From contig QUJQ01000002.1 in assembly GCA_003480725.1 (NCBI GenBank), positions 62,001-126,000 of the forward strand: 64,000 nt of DNA, read 5' to 3'. The notes below the pieces were generated by a model. It searched no databases. It saw only the letters and a list, made by a program, of their open reading frames with translations, and was not told where the DNA came from. This document shows positions 8,896 to 18,335 of the stretch, one piece after another (the first letter of the stretch is position 1; each line of letters starts with the position of its first letter). Position numbers and translations under genes: made by a program. This DNA is from Clostridiaceae bacterium AM27-36LB. GTDB lineage: Bacteria; Bacillota; Clostridia; Lachnospirales; Lachnospiraceae.

Positions 8896-9406
8896 TGGTA
8901 TTATAGAACTGCTGGAAATTATCCATCATTGCAGAATAGTGGCTGTTGGACTTCTCTACCACATCCTGCAGCATGGTCTGCATATTTGCCAGCATATCAT
9001 CTGTATACTGGATGGCTCCCAGACGGATTTCATTGGCATCTCTGGTAGCATTGTTCAAGATATCCTGAGCCTGACTGGTAGCCATCTCGATCACCTGATT
9101 AGCCTGCTCATATGCCTGCTGCATGATCTCATGCTCATTGACCAGCTCCTGATTCTGAATATTTGCCTGTGCAATAATAGCCTCTGCTTTCTGCTGTGCA
9201 TCTGCCAGGATCGCATCCTTATTTGCCAGGATCTTCTGATAGCGTTTGATCTCCTCCGGAGTCTTCATACGAAGCTCTCTTAACAGTTCCTCCATACGCT
9301 CTCTGTCAACAACGATCTTGTCTCCTCCACCGAACAGAGGACCTTTACAACTGTCAATATAGTCCTCAATTTCTTCAATGATCTGTTCAATTCTGCTGTT
9401 ACTCAT
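8807..9406 (-). CDS. Coiled-coil DivIVA/V-ATPase-H-like protein
   Basis: 199 residues. A short N-terminal region (CKGPLFGGG) leads into a long Gln/Glu/Ala-rich coiled coil from about residue 45 to 165, then an acidic Glu/Pro-rich tail. Such proteins are commonly annotated as ATPase-subunit-H-like or DivIVA-like and occur next to coaD in Lachnospiraceae. It begins 6 bp after coaD in the same direction and is likely co-transcribed. The acidic tail is encoded in the 89-bp antisense overlap with ylbJ. Role unknown; scaffolding at the division site or pole is a guess. Confidence 0.7.
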   Translation of the reverse strand: MSNSRIEQIIEEIEDYIDSCKGPLFGGGDKIVVDRERMEELLRELRMKTPEEIKRYQKILANKDAILADAQQKAEAIIAQANIQNQELVNEHEIMQQAYEQANQVIEMATSQAQDILNNATRDANEIRLGAIQYTDDMLANMQTMLQDVVEKSNSHYSAMMDNFQQFYNTITSNRAELAPETEEPAPQETSEAEEEADQ

Positions 9407-9412
9407 CCCCAG

Positions 9413-9916
9413 CTACTCCTTTCCTGCCTTCTGTCGTGCCAGACGTACTTTTTCCTGAACCTTCTCCACTACAGGTTCCGGTACGAACTCACTGATATTT
9501 CCATCACAGAAAGCAACCTCTTTTACTGTTGTGGAGCTTAAATATGCATATTCCAGACTGGTTGCCAGAAACATGGTATCCACATCTGCATTCATCTTCC
9601 GGTTGGTCTGAGCCATCTGCAGCTCATAGTCAAAATCAGAGATCGCACGAAGTCCGCGGACTACCAGATTGGAATCCGTGTGTTTTGCAAAATCTACCAG
9701 AAGTCCAGAGAAAGACATTACTTTCACATTTGGCAGATCCTTCGTCACTTCCTTTAGCATCTCCACTCGTTCTTCAATAGTAAAAAGCGGAGTCTTTCCT
9801 CCATTATTGAGAACACCTACGATCAGCTCACTTACGGTTTTGGACGCACGTCTGATAATGTCCAGATGTCCCAGTGTTACCGGGTCAAAGCTTCCCGGAT
9901 AAATTGCTCGAGTCAT
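9413..9916 (-). CDS. coaD: Phosphopantetheine adenylyltransferase
   Basis: 167 residues, the typical length. It transfers AMP from ATP to 4'-phosphopantetheine, the penultimate step of coenzyme A synthesis, in the cytosol. The nucleotidyltransferase TLGH motif is at residues 14-17 and the SSTTVKE motif at 127-133, both as expected for the bacterial hexameric enzyme. It lies 23 bp downstream of rsmD, a pairing conserved across Firmicutes. Confidence 0.97.
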   Translation of the reverse strand: MTRAIYPGSFDPVTLGHLDIIRRASKTVSELIVGVLNNGGKTPLFTIEERVEMLKEVTKDLPNVKVMSFSGLLVDFAKHTDSNLVVRGLRAISDFDYELQMAQTNRKMNADVDTMFLATSLEYAYLSSTTVKEVAFCDGNISEFVPEPVVEKVQEKVRLARQKAGKE

Positions 9917-9939
9917 TTATTAATCCTTATCCTCTCACG

Positions 9940-10497
9940 CTATGCATCATTTCTCTGAATGAATACATGCTGATTTGTTTTGTATTTTTTGTATTTGTAA
10001 GCATGGAAGCCAGCTGCCTCCAGCCAGGAGAAATCCGTCTCCAGAGAAGCCTCAATAACAATGACTGTATATTCATCTGCCAGAGAACTTCTGGTCAGAT
10101 ACTCCACGACCTGCCGTTCCAATCCCTGATCATAAGGCGGATCCATAAAGATCACATCAAATGGTTTCTGTCCTTCCATCCGGTGAAGAGCTGTCAGCAC
10201 ATCACATTTCTGAAGCTCTGCCCGGTCGATCAGCTTTGTAAACTGAAGATTTTCCAGAATACAGTCAGCAGCCTTGCTGTCCTGCTCCACCAGCACTGCA
10301 TGGGATGCTCCGCGGCTCAGTGCCTCAATACCGATGGCTCCGCTTCCGCTGAACAGATCCAGAAACCGGCTGTCCGGTACATCTGTCTGCAATACATTAA
10401 ACAGGGTCTCTTTTGTCTTATCTGTGGTAGGACGTACATCCATCCCTTTCACAGTTTTCAGTGGCATACTCCGTGCCGTTCCTGCAATTACTCTCAT
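9940..10497 (-). CDS. rsmD: 16S rRNA (guanine966-N2)-methyltransferase
   Basis: 185 residues. It methylates G966 of 16S rRNA using S-adenosylmethionine. The SAM-binding motif [13 protein letters not shown] is at residues 47-59 and the catalytic DPPY at 119-122. The start overlaps the stop of the fusion gene by 4 bp (ATGA), so the genes are translationally coupled. coaD follows directly. Confidence 0.96.
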   Translation of the reverse strand: MRVIAGTARSMPLKTVKGMDVRPTTDKTKETLFNVLQTDVPDSRFLDLFSGSGAIGIEALSRGASHAVLVEQDSKAADCILENLQFTKLIDRAELQKCDVLTALHRMEGQKPFDVIFMDPPYDQGLERQVVEYLTRSSLADEYTVIVIEASLETDFSWLEAAGFHAYKYKKYKTNQHVFIQRNDA

Positions 10498-12311
10498 CTT
10501 ATCTGTCCATTTCCATAAATAATATATTTTCCAGAGGTCAGGGCATCAAGTCCCATAGGTCCTCTTGCATGAAGCTTCTGGGTACTGATTCCAATCTCTG
10601 CTCCAAACCCGAATTCGTATCCGTCCGTAAAACGGGTGGACGCATTCACATAGACGGCTGCCGCATCGATCTCATTTAAAAACTTCTGCGCATTGGCATA
10701 GTCTTTTGTCACGATAGCCTCCGAATGTCCAGTATTGTAGCGATTGATATGTACAATCGCCTCATCAATATTTTTCACTGTCTTCACAGACAGGATATAA
10801 TCCAGATACTCTCTGCCCCAGTCCTCTTCTGTTGCTTTCACAAGTCCTTCCGCAGCTGCACATGCTTTCTCATCACCACGCATCTGTACATGCTTCTCAT
10901 CCAGGCGCGCTTTCAGGCGTGGCAGGAATGCATCCACGATTTTTTCATGGATCACCAGAGATTCACATGCGTTGCACACACCGATCCGCTGTGTCTTTGC
11001 ATTGAAAATAATGTCAATTGCCATATCAAAATCGGCACTCTCATCCACAAAAATATGGCAGTTGCCTGTGCCAGTCTCGATCACCGGTATCCGGCTGTTC
11101 TCTACCACACTGCGGATCAATCCGGCTCCGCCTCTGGGAATCAGTACATCCACATATTGGTTCAGCTGCATAAATGCCTTGACTGTTTCGCGGCTGGTAT
11201 CTTCGATCAGCTGTACTGCATCTTCCGGAATATCCATCTCTGCCAGTGCTGTCCGGATGACCTTTGTGATCGCACAGTTGGACAGGAACGCATCACTGCC
11301 TCCCCTTAAGATTACCACATTTCCAGCCTTAAAGCACAGAGAAAATGCATCTGCAGTCACATTTGGCCGGGATTCATAGATCATACCGATCACGCCAAGC
11401 GGCACTTTCTTCCATCCGATCATCAGACCATTGGGCCTCTGTTTCATGGAAGTTACCTCTCCCACCGGATCCGGCAATGCAGCCACCTGACGAATACCTT
11501 CTGCCATGCCGGCGATCCGGTCTTTGGTCAGCATCAGACGGTCCACCATGCCCGGCTCCATGCCATTCTTTTTCGCAATTTCCACATCTTTTGCATTTTT
11601 TCCAAGAATGTAATTCTGTTCCTTGATAAGCGCATCTGCTACGTGAAGCAGCACTTCATTCTTCTTCGTCGTTCCCATGATCCGAAGAACCGGCTCTGCA
11701 GCTTTCGCCCGCCTTCCAATCTCTTCCAGAGTTCTTTCACTGGTCTCTTCCGGCCGGATGATCCGCTTTTCAGTCACCAGCATCTGCGGCAGAATATCAT
11801 GTGCCTCAAATGGCACCTCTGGAAATACCTGAAACTCGAATGCCAGTGCAATATGTACAATGTTCGGATGCTTTTCCAGATATCTGTCATAGTAGCCACC
11901 GCCATACCCTACCCGATGACAGTGTTCATCAAATGCCACACCTGGCATCAACATCAGTCCATTCTCATCCTCACAGATGGGGCAGTCCGTCTTCGGCTCC
12001 ATGATGCCAAAACTTCCCGGATCCAGATCATCCAGACTATTGATATAATAATAATCCATGATACCGTCTCCATCCACACGGGGAGCAGCCACTTTTTTAT
12101 GATCCTTCCATGCACGCTCCATCAGAAGACGGGTCTCAACCTCCCGCTTGGCATCCACATAGGCCAGCAACAGGTCTGCGTTCTGATACTGTGGCAGACT
12201 TACAAAGGTCTCCACGATCTTTCTGCTATTCTCATGGAGTGTCCTAAGTTCTGCCTCTGCTCTGCGTTTTTTGACTTCTGCCCTAATTTCCTTTTTTCCC
12301 ATTTTTGTCAT
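10494..12311 (-). CDS. Fused 5-formyltetrahydrofolate cyclo-ligase and gamma-glutamyl phosphate reductase
   Basis: 605 residues from the ATG at 12311 (GGGTGA ribosome-binding site five bases upstream; an in-frame GTG at 12320 also exists). Residues about 1-187 are a complete FAU1/YgfA domain with the [11 protein letters not shown] nucleotide motif; this enzyme turns 5-formyl-THF into 5,10-methenyl-THF. After a roughly 10-residue linker, residues about 194-605 are a full-length ProA, with the catalytic Cys in GVCNACE (about residue 446). ProA reduces gamma-glutamyl phosphate to glutamate semialdehyde for proline synthesis. No frameshift or stop separates the halves. proB lies two genes upstream. 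It overlaps the DUF896 gene by 29 bp and rsmD by 4 bp. Confidence 0.93.
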   Translation of the reverse strand: MTKMGKKEIRAEVKKRRAEAELRTLHENSRKIVETFVSLPQYQNADLLLAYVDAKREVETRLLMERAWKDHKKVAAPRVDGDGIMDYYYINSLDDLDPGSFGIMEPKTDCPICEDENGLMLMPGVAFDEHCHRVGYGGGYYDRYLEKHPNIVHIALAFEFQVFPEVPFEAHDILPQMLVTEKRIIRPEETSERTLEEIGRRAKAAEPVLRIMGTTKKNEVLLHVADALIKEQNYILGKNAKDVEIAKKNGMEPGMVDRLMLTKDRIAGMAEGIRQVAALPDPVGEVTSMKQRPNGLMIGWKKVPLGVIGMIYESRPNVTADAFSLCFKAGNVVILRGGSDAFLSNCAITKVIRTALAEMDIPEDAVQLIEDTSRETVKAFMQLNQYVDVLIPRGGAGLIRSVVENSRIPVIETGTGNCHIFVDESADFDMAIDIIFNAKTQRIGVCNACESLVIHEKIVDAFLPRLKARLDEKHVQMRGDEKACAAAEGLVKATEEDWGREYLDYILSVKTVKNIDEAIVHINRYNTGHSEAIVTKDYANAQKFLNEIDAAAVYVNASTRFTDGYEFGFGAEIGISTQKLHARGPMGLDALTSGKYIIYGNGQIR

Positions 12312-12513
12312 ATTTTTCACCCAGATTTACGATCTTGCCGTCATGTTCCAGAATATCAATATTGTCAAGCTGACTTCTCACATTCTCACGGATAGCTGCG
12401 AGAAATTCCTGTCTGAGAAGCTGCTGCTCCTTTTTTTCTTCTGCTGTCAGGCCTTCTGCCTTAGATTTATGTGCCAGTTCATTGATTCTGGCTATCTTCT
12501 TATCATCCATCAT
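12283..12513 (-). CDS. DUF896 (UPF0291, YnzC-like) protein
   Basis: 76 residues of mostly charged helix, starting [13 protein letters not shown] and containing '[15 protein letters not shown]', the signature of the DUF896/YnzC family. B. subtilis homologues are small, two-helix cytosolic proteins, one of them SOS-induced; the biochemical role is unknown. It is sandwiched between proB (26 bp) and the fusion gene (29-bp overlap), so it is clearly part of that operon. Confidence 0.88.
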   Translation of the reverse strand: MMDDKKIARINELAHKSKAEGLTAEEKKEQQLLRQEFLAAIRENVRSQLDNIDILEHDGKIVNLGEKYDKNGKKGN

Positions 12514-12539
12514 CCTGATTGTCTCTCCTTTATTTGTCC

Positions 12540-13394
12540 CTATACGGATGGCTCATCCAGATAGTCGATCAGATAAAAATCTTCCGTACGATTCTCTTTG
12601 AACAGCGTTCCAACCGGTTCTCCATCCACGATTCGATGGATCACACCCATATCTGCTCCATTGGCGATGACCATATCCGCTCCGGCAGAGGTGGCCAGCT
12701 TCGCCGCCTTCAGTTTGGTTGACATTCCTCCGGTTCCCACATCACTGGCAGAACCCTTACCCATCTTCTCAAAATGCTGATCCACATGATCCACATAATC
12801 AATAAACTTTGCATCCGGGTTCTTATTCGGGTCGTCCGTAAACAGTCCGTCAATATCTGACAGAAGGATTAAAAGATCCGCCTGTACCAGTGCTGCAACT
12901 ACCGCAGACAGGGTATCATTGTCACCAAACTGGATCTCGTACGTAGAGATCGTATCATTCTCATTTACAATAGGAATGGCTCCCATATGGAGCAATGTAT
13001 CGAAGGTATTCCTGGCATTGATCCTGTTCTCTCCATTCACCAGCGTATTCTTGGTCATCAGAACCTGTGATGCGATCTGGTTGTACTCCATGAAAAATTT
13101 CTGATACATCATCATCAGTCTTGCTTGTCCTATGGATGCACATGCCTGCTTTACTGACAACTGTGAGGGGCGTTCCTTCATACCGATGGTCTTGCGTCCC
13201 ACTGCGATCGCTCCTGAGCTTACCAGGATCACTTCCTTGCCTCGATTGTGAAGATCTGTCAGTTCCCGTACCAGCTTCTCCATTTTGATCAGGTCAATGG
13301 AACCTGTCTCTGCATGTGTCAGGGACGAAGATCCTACTTTGACTACGATCCTTTTTTTATCTTTCAATCGTTCTCTTAATGTCTGATTATCCAT
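12540..13394 (-). CDS. proB: Glutamate 5-kinase, short form without PUA domain
   Basis: 284 residues from the ATG at 13394; a frame extending to 13475 lacks a good ribosome-binding site and reads as non-conserved sequence. It phosphorylates glutamate to gamma-glutamyl phosphate, the first and feedback-regulated step of proline synthesis. The amino-acid-kinase fold is complete (VVKVGSSSL at 17-25, later GTGGMSTKL). The C-terminal PUA domain of the E. coli and B. subtilis enzymes (about 365 residues) is absent, as in many Clostridia. A perfect 18-bp palindrome lies 26 bp upstream of the start. Confidence 0.95.
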   Translation of the reverse strand: MDNQTLRERLKDKKRIVVKVGSSSLTHAETGSIDLIKMEKLVRELTDLHNRGKEVILVSSGAIAVGRKTIGMKERPSQLSVKQACASIGQARLMMMYQKFFMEYNQIASQVLMTKNTLVNGENRINARNTFDTLLHMGAIPIVNENDTISTYEIQFGDNDTLSAVVAALVQADLLILLSDIDGLFTDDPNKNPDAKFIDYVDHVDQHFEKMGKGSASDVGTGGMSTKLKAAKLATSAGADMVIANGADMGVIHRIVDGEPVGTLFKENRTEDFYLIDYLDEPSV

Positions 13395-13419
13395 ATTGTT
13401 GTCTCTCTTCCCATATATA

Positions 13420-13437
13420 GAATGTGTATACACATTC
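13420..13437. promoter_or_regulatory. Perfect 18-bp palindrome upstream of proB
   Basis: GAATGTGTATACACATTC is its own reverse complement. It has no loop, so a protein-binding DNA operator is more likely than an RNA hairpin. It lies between the bofC-like stop and the proB start. Which regulator binds is not evident. Confidence 0.5.
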
Positions 13438-13477
13438 CTACGGTTTAATTTACAACATCTCGGGCTTATTGACAATG

Positions 13478-13888
13478 CTAACTTGTATAATTTTCAAGAA
13501 AATTGTATAGTTCTTCTTCATTTTTAATGTATTTTCCATGTTGTACTTCCTTTTGCACGTCTTCTGGAAGAACTTCCATAATCACATCCGTATATTCGTA
13601 GATTTCCCGTTCAGGGAGCTGGTAGACAGCCACATAATCATTGTGATCTACCAGCAGAAATTCATACTGATCTGAAGGATCCACTCCTGTCTCTTCCGCT
13701 GCCAGTGCTTTCTCAGCCACAGATTCGCCCGTCTCTCCCTCTGCCGGAACCATCTCCACCAGTTCAGTGCCTTTCTGCTCCTCTGGCGGTGCGGCACTCT
13801 TTCTGCCGGATACAAATACCATAGCAATCAACGCAGCCACAACGACTGCTGCTATCACCGTCGTCCACATCATTTTTCTCGACATCAT
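13478..13888 (-). CDS. Membrane-anchored protein with BofC-like C-terminal domain
   Basis: 136 residues from the ATG at 13888; the adjacent ATG at 13885 has better spacing (7 nt) from GGAGG. An N-terminal transmembrane helix is followed by an Ala/Glu/Pro-rich linker. A domain of about 60 residues reads 'FLLVDHNDYVAVYQLPE' and ends '...LYNFLENY', matching the pattern of the BofC C-terminal domain, which in B. subtilis is involved in checkpoint control of pro-sigma-K processing in the forespore. BofC itself has a second domain not seen here. The ribosome-binding site can be masked by a 13-bp hairpin. It lies between the flippase gene and proB. Confidence 0.7.
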   Translation of the reverse strand: MMSRKMMWTTVIAAVVVAALIAMVFVSGRKSAAPPEEQKGTELVEMVPAEGETGESVAEKALAAEETGVDPSDQYEFLLVDHNDYVAVYQLPEREIYEYTDVIMEVLPEDVQKEVQHGKYIKNEEELYNFLENYTS

Positions 13889-13892
13889 AAAA

Positions 13893-13930
13893 CCTCCTTT
13901 TTCCATATAGTATGAACTGGAAAAAAGAGG
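13893..13930 (-). promoter_or_regulatory. Hairpin sequestering the bofC-like Shine-Dalgarno
   Basis: On the minus-strand RNA, 13918-13930 (CCUCUUUUUUCCA) pairs with 13893-13905 (UGGAAAAAGGAGG) over 13 positions, including one U-G wobble, around a 12-nt loop. The 3' arm ends in the GGAGG ribosome-binding site. It sits seven bases after the flippase stop codon. Confidence 0.5.
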
Positions 13931-13936
13931 TTTATT

Positions 13937-15589
13937 CTACATCAGATGAAGCTTTTTCACAATTCTGACCAGTGTATGACCTTTCGGAAAGCCAAGCAGT
14001 TCCTCTTCCGTCAGGCCTTTCAGTACCAGCAAAGCAACTCCATAGACGATCACAGCTGCAATACATGCAGCCAGAACAGAGATCGCATTGCTCTTACACA
14101 GTACATACAAGCCATGATAAACTCCGAATGCGGCCGCACCCATCAGAGCAGATGCCAGGAGAGGCACGAAAAAGGTCCTTCGTACTTCCTGCCGATAGCG
14201 CATATATTTTGCGATGGATCTGGAATTCAGTACGCACATCAGGAATGCAAAGAAAATATTTGCCCAGACCACTGCATGAATGTTCATACCTGTCATTACC
14301 ATCACTACCAGCAGCACCACATGGATGACCAGAGAGATGGCTGCATGGATCACCGGCAGACGCATCTTGTCCATTCCCTGTAAAATACCATTGGTCAGTG
14401 TGGACATTCCGTATAAGACAACGGAAATGCTTCCTGTCTGCAGCAGCAAGGCAGAGATACGCAAATGATCCTTCGCGCCAAAGAGAAGCTGAAGGATTGG
14501 AGATGCCAGTACAGACAGACCCACTGCACAGGGAATACAGATCACCATCACAAAACGGATGGCATTCTCTGTCTTTTTACGCATTTCTCTTCTGTCCTTC
14601 GCCACTCTGGCTCTGGTCAGCGCAGGGATCGTGGAAGACGCCATGGCTGATGCCACTGCGATCGGCACATTCGTCAGCAGCTTATACTCACCGCTGTAAA
14701 TACCCCACATTTTATCGACAGCCATCGACTCATAATTCTTATAGGCCATCAAGTGTTTGAAAATACCTTGATCAATGATGCCGCTGATATTGTAAACGGC
14801 GGTACTTAAAATAACCGGAAGGATCGTCACGATCAGAAGCCCATAAATCTCCCATACGGACTCCGTCTCTCCATGCCTGTCCGAAGCCACTCTGCGGCTC
14901 ATGACCCGCTGATAGACCAACAGAATGAAGATCAGAAATATGAGACCTACAAATGCACCTGCTCCGGTTCCCAGCGTACTTCCTGCCGCACCGTAAGCGT
15001 AAGCAGCTGTCTTAGTTCCCAGAAGATGATCGATCTTCAGTCCATAGTGGAACAACATCCATGCAGCTCCGATGCTGACAGCCGCATTGACCACCTGCTC
15101 CACGATCTGGGAGACTGCAGTAGGAACCATACTTCCCAGACCCTGAAAATAGCCTCTTAAGCACCCCATCAGGGCAACCACCAGGATTGTCGGCGCCAGC
15201 ACCTGCAGGGCCAGCTTACTCTCAGGTGTATTTACCAGTACATCACTGAAAAATCCGGCTCCGAAATACACCAGAAGAGATGCAATACCGCCGGACACCA
15301 GCGCAAACACCAGCGTACATCTGAAAATCTTATATGCACTCTTTGCCTGTCCTGCTGCCAGTCTTGCTGATACCAGCTTGGAGACTGCCAGTGGAAGACT
15401 GAAGGATGAGATCAGTAGCATCATAGAATAGACTTCATATGCGGCTGAATAGTAACTGTTTCCTATGGGACCCAGGATTCTTGTAACAGGGATCCGATAG
15501 ACCATTCCGATAATGCGCACCAGAATAGATGCAGCGGCCAGAATACCTCCCTGCACGATATAATTGGATTTTTTTTTGCTGTTACCCAT
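13937..15589 (-). CDS. SpoVB/MurJ-type lipid flippase (MVF superfamily)
   Basis: 550 residues with about 14 transmembrane segments and the polysaccharide-biosynthesis/MOP fold. It opens with 'ILAAASILVRIIGMVYRIPV', a segment characteristic of SpoVB-type proteins, which move lipid-linked precursors across the membrane (SpoVB for spore cortex, MurJ-like for lipid II). It lies between ybeY (21 bp) and the bofC-like gene in the same direction. Which lipid it flips cannot be told from sequence. Confidence 0.88.
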   Translation of the reverse strand: MGNSKKKSNYIVQGGILAAASILVRIIGMVYRIPVTRILGPIGNSYYSAAYEVYSMMLLISSFSLPLAVSKLVSARLAAGQAKSAYKIFRCTLVFALVSGGIASLLVYFGAGFFSDVLVNTPESKLALQVLAPTILVVALMGCLRGYFQGLGSMVPTAVSQIVEQVVNAAVSIGAAWMLFHYGLKIDHLLGTKTAAYAYGAAGSTLGTGAGAFVGLIFLIFILLVYQRVMSRRVASDRHGETESVWEIYGLLIVTILPVILSTAVYNISGIIDQGIFKHLMAYKNYESMAVDKMWGIYSGEYKLLTNVPIAVASAMASSTIPALTRARVAKDRREMRKKTENAIRFVMVICIPCAVGLSVLASPILQLLFGAKDHLRISALLLQTGSISVVLYGMSTLTNGILQGMDKMRLPVIHAAISLVIHVVLLVVMVMTGMNIHAVVWANIFFAFLMCVLNSRSIAKYMRYRQEVRRTFFVPLLASALMGAAAFGVYHGLYVLCKSNAISVLAACIAAVIVYGVALLVLKGLTEEELLGFPKGHTLVRIVKKLHLM

Positions 15590-15610
15590 ATTTTTCCTCT
15601 TATCTTCGTA

Positions 15611-16111
15611 TTAATCCCTTGTAATTCCAAGGTGTTCCAGAACAGCCGACTGTCTGGATTCCATATCCTTTGCTTCCTCCGGTGTCATATGGTCATAGCC
15701 AAGAAGATGAAGCATGCTGTGTGCCACCAGAAATGCAAACTCCCGACGCACACTGTGATTGTATTTTTCTGCCTGTTCCTTTACTTTATCAAGTGAGATC
15801 ACAATATCTCCAAGGAACAGTTCTCCCGTATCCGGGTCAAAGCAATCCATCTCATGTTCTTCTGCCCAGGAAAAATCAGCCGGGGACTCATATTCCACCT
15901 GTGGAAATGATAAGACATCCGTAGGCCTGTCCACTTTCCGGTATTCCATATTCATCCGGTGGATCTCCGGGTCAGAGGTCAGAAGAAGATTCACCTGTGC
16001 CTCATAAGGGCAGCCTTCCTCCTCCAGTACCTGATCGATCACTTCGGTTGCTGTCTTTTCATAGTCAAAACCAAGGTCAAGACCGTACTCGTCTTCCAGA
16101 TCTAGTGTCAT
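15611..16111 (-). CDS. ybeY: Endoribonuclease YbeY
   Basis: 166 residues from the ATG at 16111 with an AAGGAGA ribosome-binding site; upstream in-frame ATGs lie deeper inside phoH. It is a single-strand RNase involved in 16S rRNA 3'-end maturation and ribosome quality control. The zinc motif HxxxHxxxxxH is intact (His131, His135, His141 in HSMLHLLGYDH), preceded by the family's LFLGDIVIS strand. It overlaps the end of phoH by 35 bp, the conserved phoH-ybeY pairing. Confidence 0.96.
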   Translation of the reverse strand: MTLDLEDEYGLDLGFDYEKTATEVIDQVLEEEGCPYEAQVNLLLTSDPEIHRMNMEYRKVDRPTDVLSFPQVEYESPADFSWAEEHEMDCFDPDTGELFLGDIVISLDKVKEQAEKYNHSVRREFAFLVAHSMLHLLGYDHMTPEEAKDMESRQSAVLEHLGITRD

Positions 16112-17087
16112 GGTTCTCCTTTCTCCGCACTGTTTTCTTCTCATATTCTTCATAAGCGGTTACAATCTTCTGTACCAGAGGATGACGGACAACGTCTCTG
16201 CTGGTCAGACGACAGAAGCTGATTCCTTCTACTTTTCCAAGCACCTTCTGTGCCACATCAAGTCCTGATTTCACATCCGCTGCCAGATCCTTCTGGGTCT
16301 CATCACCAGTGATGACTACTTTGGATCCGAATCCCACACGGGTCAGAAACATCTTCATCTGCGCCTGGGTGGTATTCTGTGCCTCATCCAGAATAATAAA
16401 TGCATTGTCGAGAGTACGTCCTCTCATATATGCCAGCGGTGCTACTTCGATCAGACCCTTTTCCATATTTTTCTGAAAACTGTCTGCTCCCATGATCTGA
16501 TACAGGGCATCGTACAGCGGACGCAGATACGGGTCTACCTTGCTCTGCAGATCTCCCGGAAGGAATCCAAGCTTCTCTCCTGCTTCGATTGCCGGACGGG
16601 TAAGGATGATCCGCTCTACCTCATTCGCCTTAAATGCGGTGATCGCCATAGCCATGGCAAGATAAGTCTTACCGGTTCCTGCGGGCCCAATACCAAAGGT
16701 GATCATATCTTTGCGGATCGCATCCACATAAGCTTTCTGTCCCAGGGTCTTTGGCTTGATGGCTTTGCCACTGATGGTGTGGCAGATCAGGTCACTGTCG
16801 ATCTCCAGCAGTGCCCCTTCCTTCTTCTCCATAGCCAGAGACAAGGCATAATTCACATTCTGCTCCGTAATCTCGCTACCTCTTCTGGACAGCTCCAGAA
16901 GCTCCAACAGCACCTGCTTTGCACTCTCTACCTGTGCTTCGTTACCGATCAGCTTCACTCCGCCGTCTCTGGAGACAACGGTTACGCCGATGGTTCTCTC
17001 TATTTTCTTCAAATACGCATCAAACTGTCCGTACACGTTCTGTACATGCTCGGACGGAATGTCAAAAAGTTCATTTTCCAGTGTCAC
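16077..17087 (-). CDS. phoH: PhoH-family ATPase
   Basis: 336 residues from a GTG directly abutting the yqfD stop (TAAGTG). An N-terminal KH-like region (about 1-95) precedes a P-loop ATPase domain with Walker A GPAGTGKT at 134-141 and Walker B DEAQN at 234-238. PhoH-like proteins are implicated in RNA handling, often with YbeY, whose gene follows and overlaps. Full family length. Confidence 0.94.
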   Translation of the reverse strand: MTLENELFDIPSEHVQNVYGQFDAYLKKIERTIGVTVVSRDGGVKLIGNEAQVESAKQVLLELLELSRRGSEITEQNVNYALSLAMEKKEGALLEIDSDLICHTISGKAIKPKTLGQKAYVDAIRKDMITFGIGPAGTGKTYLAMAMAITAFKANEVERIILTRPAIEAGEKLGFLPGDLQSKVDPYLRPLYDALYQIMGADSFQKNMEKGLIEVAPLAYMRGRTLDNAFIILDEAQNTTQAQMKMFLTRVGFGSKVVITGDETQKDLAADVKSGLDVAQKVLGKVEGISFCRLTSRDVVRHPLVQKIVTAYEEYEKKTVRRKENHDTRSGRRVRS

Positions 17088-18335
17088 TTATGTCTGTTCC
17101 CTTTCTTCTTCCAAATGCTGATCGTTCTCCTCTTGGATTTCGATCACAGGCCTCTGTGTACGGACTGCCTCTTCTTCCACCAGAAGGCTTCCTCTTGCTG
17201 TACACACTTGCCCATTAACTTCTATTTTAACACCATTTTCAATAATTTGAAGTCCTTTTATCTTTATTTTTTCAAAAAAGAGCTGCAGCTCATGTTCTGC
17301 TCTCTGTTTTGCCTCTTGTTCTGTGTAGATGGCCTCCCTGGGAATATACTCTTTTATAGTACGGATCCCAACCGTGATCGGCAGATAGAAGTTTTCCGTG
17401 ATCCTCAGCGGAACCTCGCTGGTCAGCAGATCCTGATATTCATAATCTACTTTTGTAACACCAACGGTGATCCGTCGATTTCCCAGGATCAGATACAATG
17501 CCCGCTTCCGCCTGCCTGTATACTCCTTTTTCACATAATCCATCGGGAATGATGCCTCATAAGACTGACGGTACTGGATCTTAACATCCGCATCCGCATG
17601 CACCAGATGGGTCTGCGCCACCATTCCCTCATCGTTCATGACCTCCACCTGACTTTTCACCAGCAGATCTCCTGCCTGCACCTGGTCTCCTTCATGAACC
17701 ACCGGTGTTCCGGCACGGACGATCATGGATATGATCTGTCCACTCTTTGCAGCCACCAGATCCGCAGGTTCCTTCTCGTCCACCAGTGAAAAGCTGGCAT
17801 CCTCATTTTCCTTTATGTGTACGATCAGCCTGGTTCCTTTCACCTCTGCCGATGTCCATGTAACCTCTGTAAAATGTTCTCTCAGCTTCTTCTCCAGCTC
17901 TTCCCCATGAATCTGCCGTTTGAGCATGCCATGGGTGATGCCTTCCTCCTGCAGATAGCTTAAGACTACCTGTGTGCTCAGGGATTCATTTCCTTCTATA
18001 TGGATATTCCAGATGAACAAAGACATTACATACAGAAGGACAATACAGAAAAAAGCACCGGCTGCAAACAATTTTCGCCTCCGGTACTTCCACAGTAAAA
18101 ACGGAAGTCCATGCCTCTCCAGAATGACAACTTTGGTCTGTGTCTTTCTGACCAGCGGCCGCACCTTCCGAAATGCAGCAATACTCATACACATTTCATA
18201 TTCTGTTCCGGTACTTCTAAGTCCCCACAACACGATTTTATGATGACAGCACAGATTCAGAAACCGTTCCGGTGAATAACCAGACAAGTGAACGACTACA
18301 TACCCTTTGAGAAATTTTAATACAGATGTCAGCAA
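17088..18335 (-). CDS. yqfD: Sporulation protein YqfD
   Basis: 415 residues. One transmembrane helix near 89-109 separates a small N-terminal cytosolic domain from a large external region with POTRA-like and beta-rich segments. This is the arrangement of YqfD, a sigma-E-dependent sporulation protein in Bacillus. The start overlaps the end of yqfC by 7 bp. The yqfC-yqfD-phoH-ybeY order is conserved in spore formers. Confidence 0.92.
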   Translation of the reverse strand: MLTSVLKFLKGYVVVHLSGYSPERFLNLCCHHKIVLWGLRSTGTEYEMCMSIAAFRKVRPLVRKTQTKVVILERHGLPFLLWKYRRRKLFAAGAFFCIVLLYVMSLFIWNIHIEGNESLSTQVVLSYLQEEGITHGMLKRQIHGEELEKKLREHFTEVTWTSAEVKGTRLIVHIKENEDASFSLVDEKEPADLVAAKSGQIISMIVRAGTPVVHEGDQVQAGDLLVKSQVEVMNDEGMVAQTHLVHADADVKIQYRQSYEASFPMDYVKKEYTGRRKRALYLILGNRRITVGVTKVDYEYQDLLTSEVPLRITENFYLPITVGIRTIKEYIPREAIYTEQEAKQRAEHELQLFFEKIKIKGLQIIENGVKIEVNGQVCTARGSLLVEEEAVRTQRPVIEIQEENDQHLEEEREQT

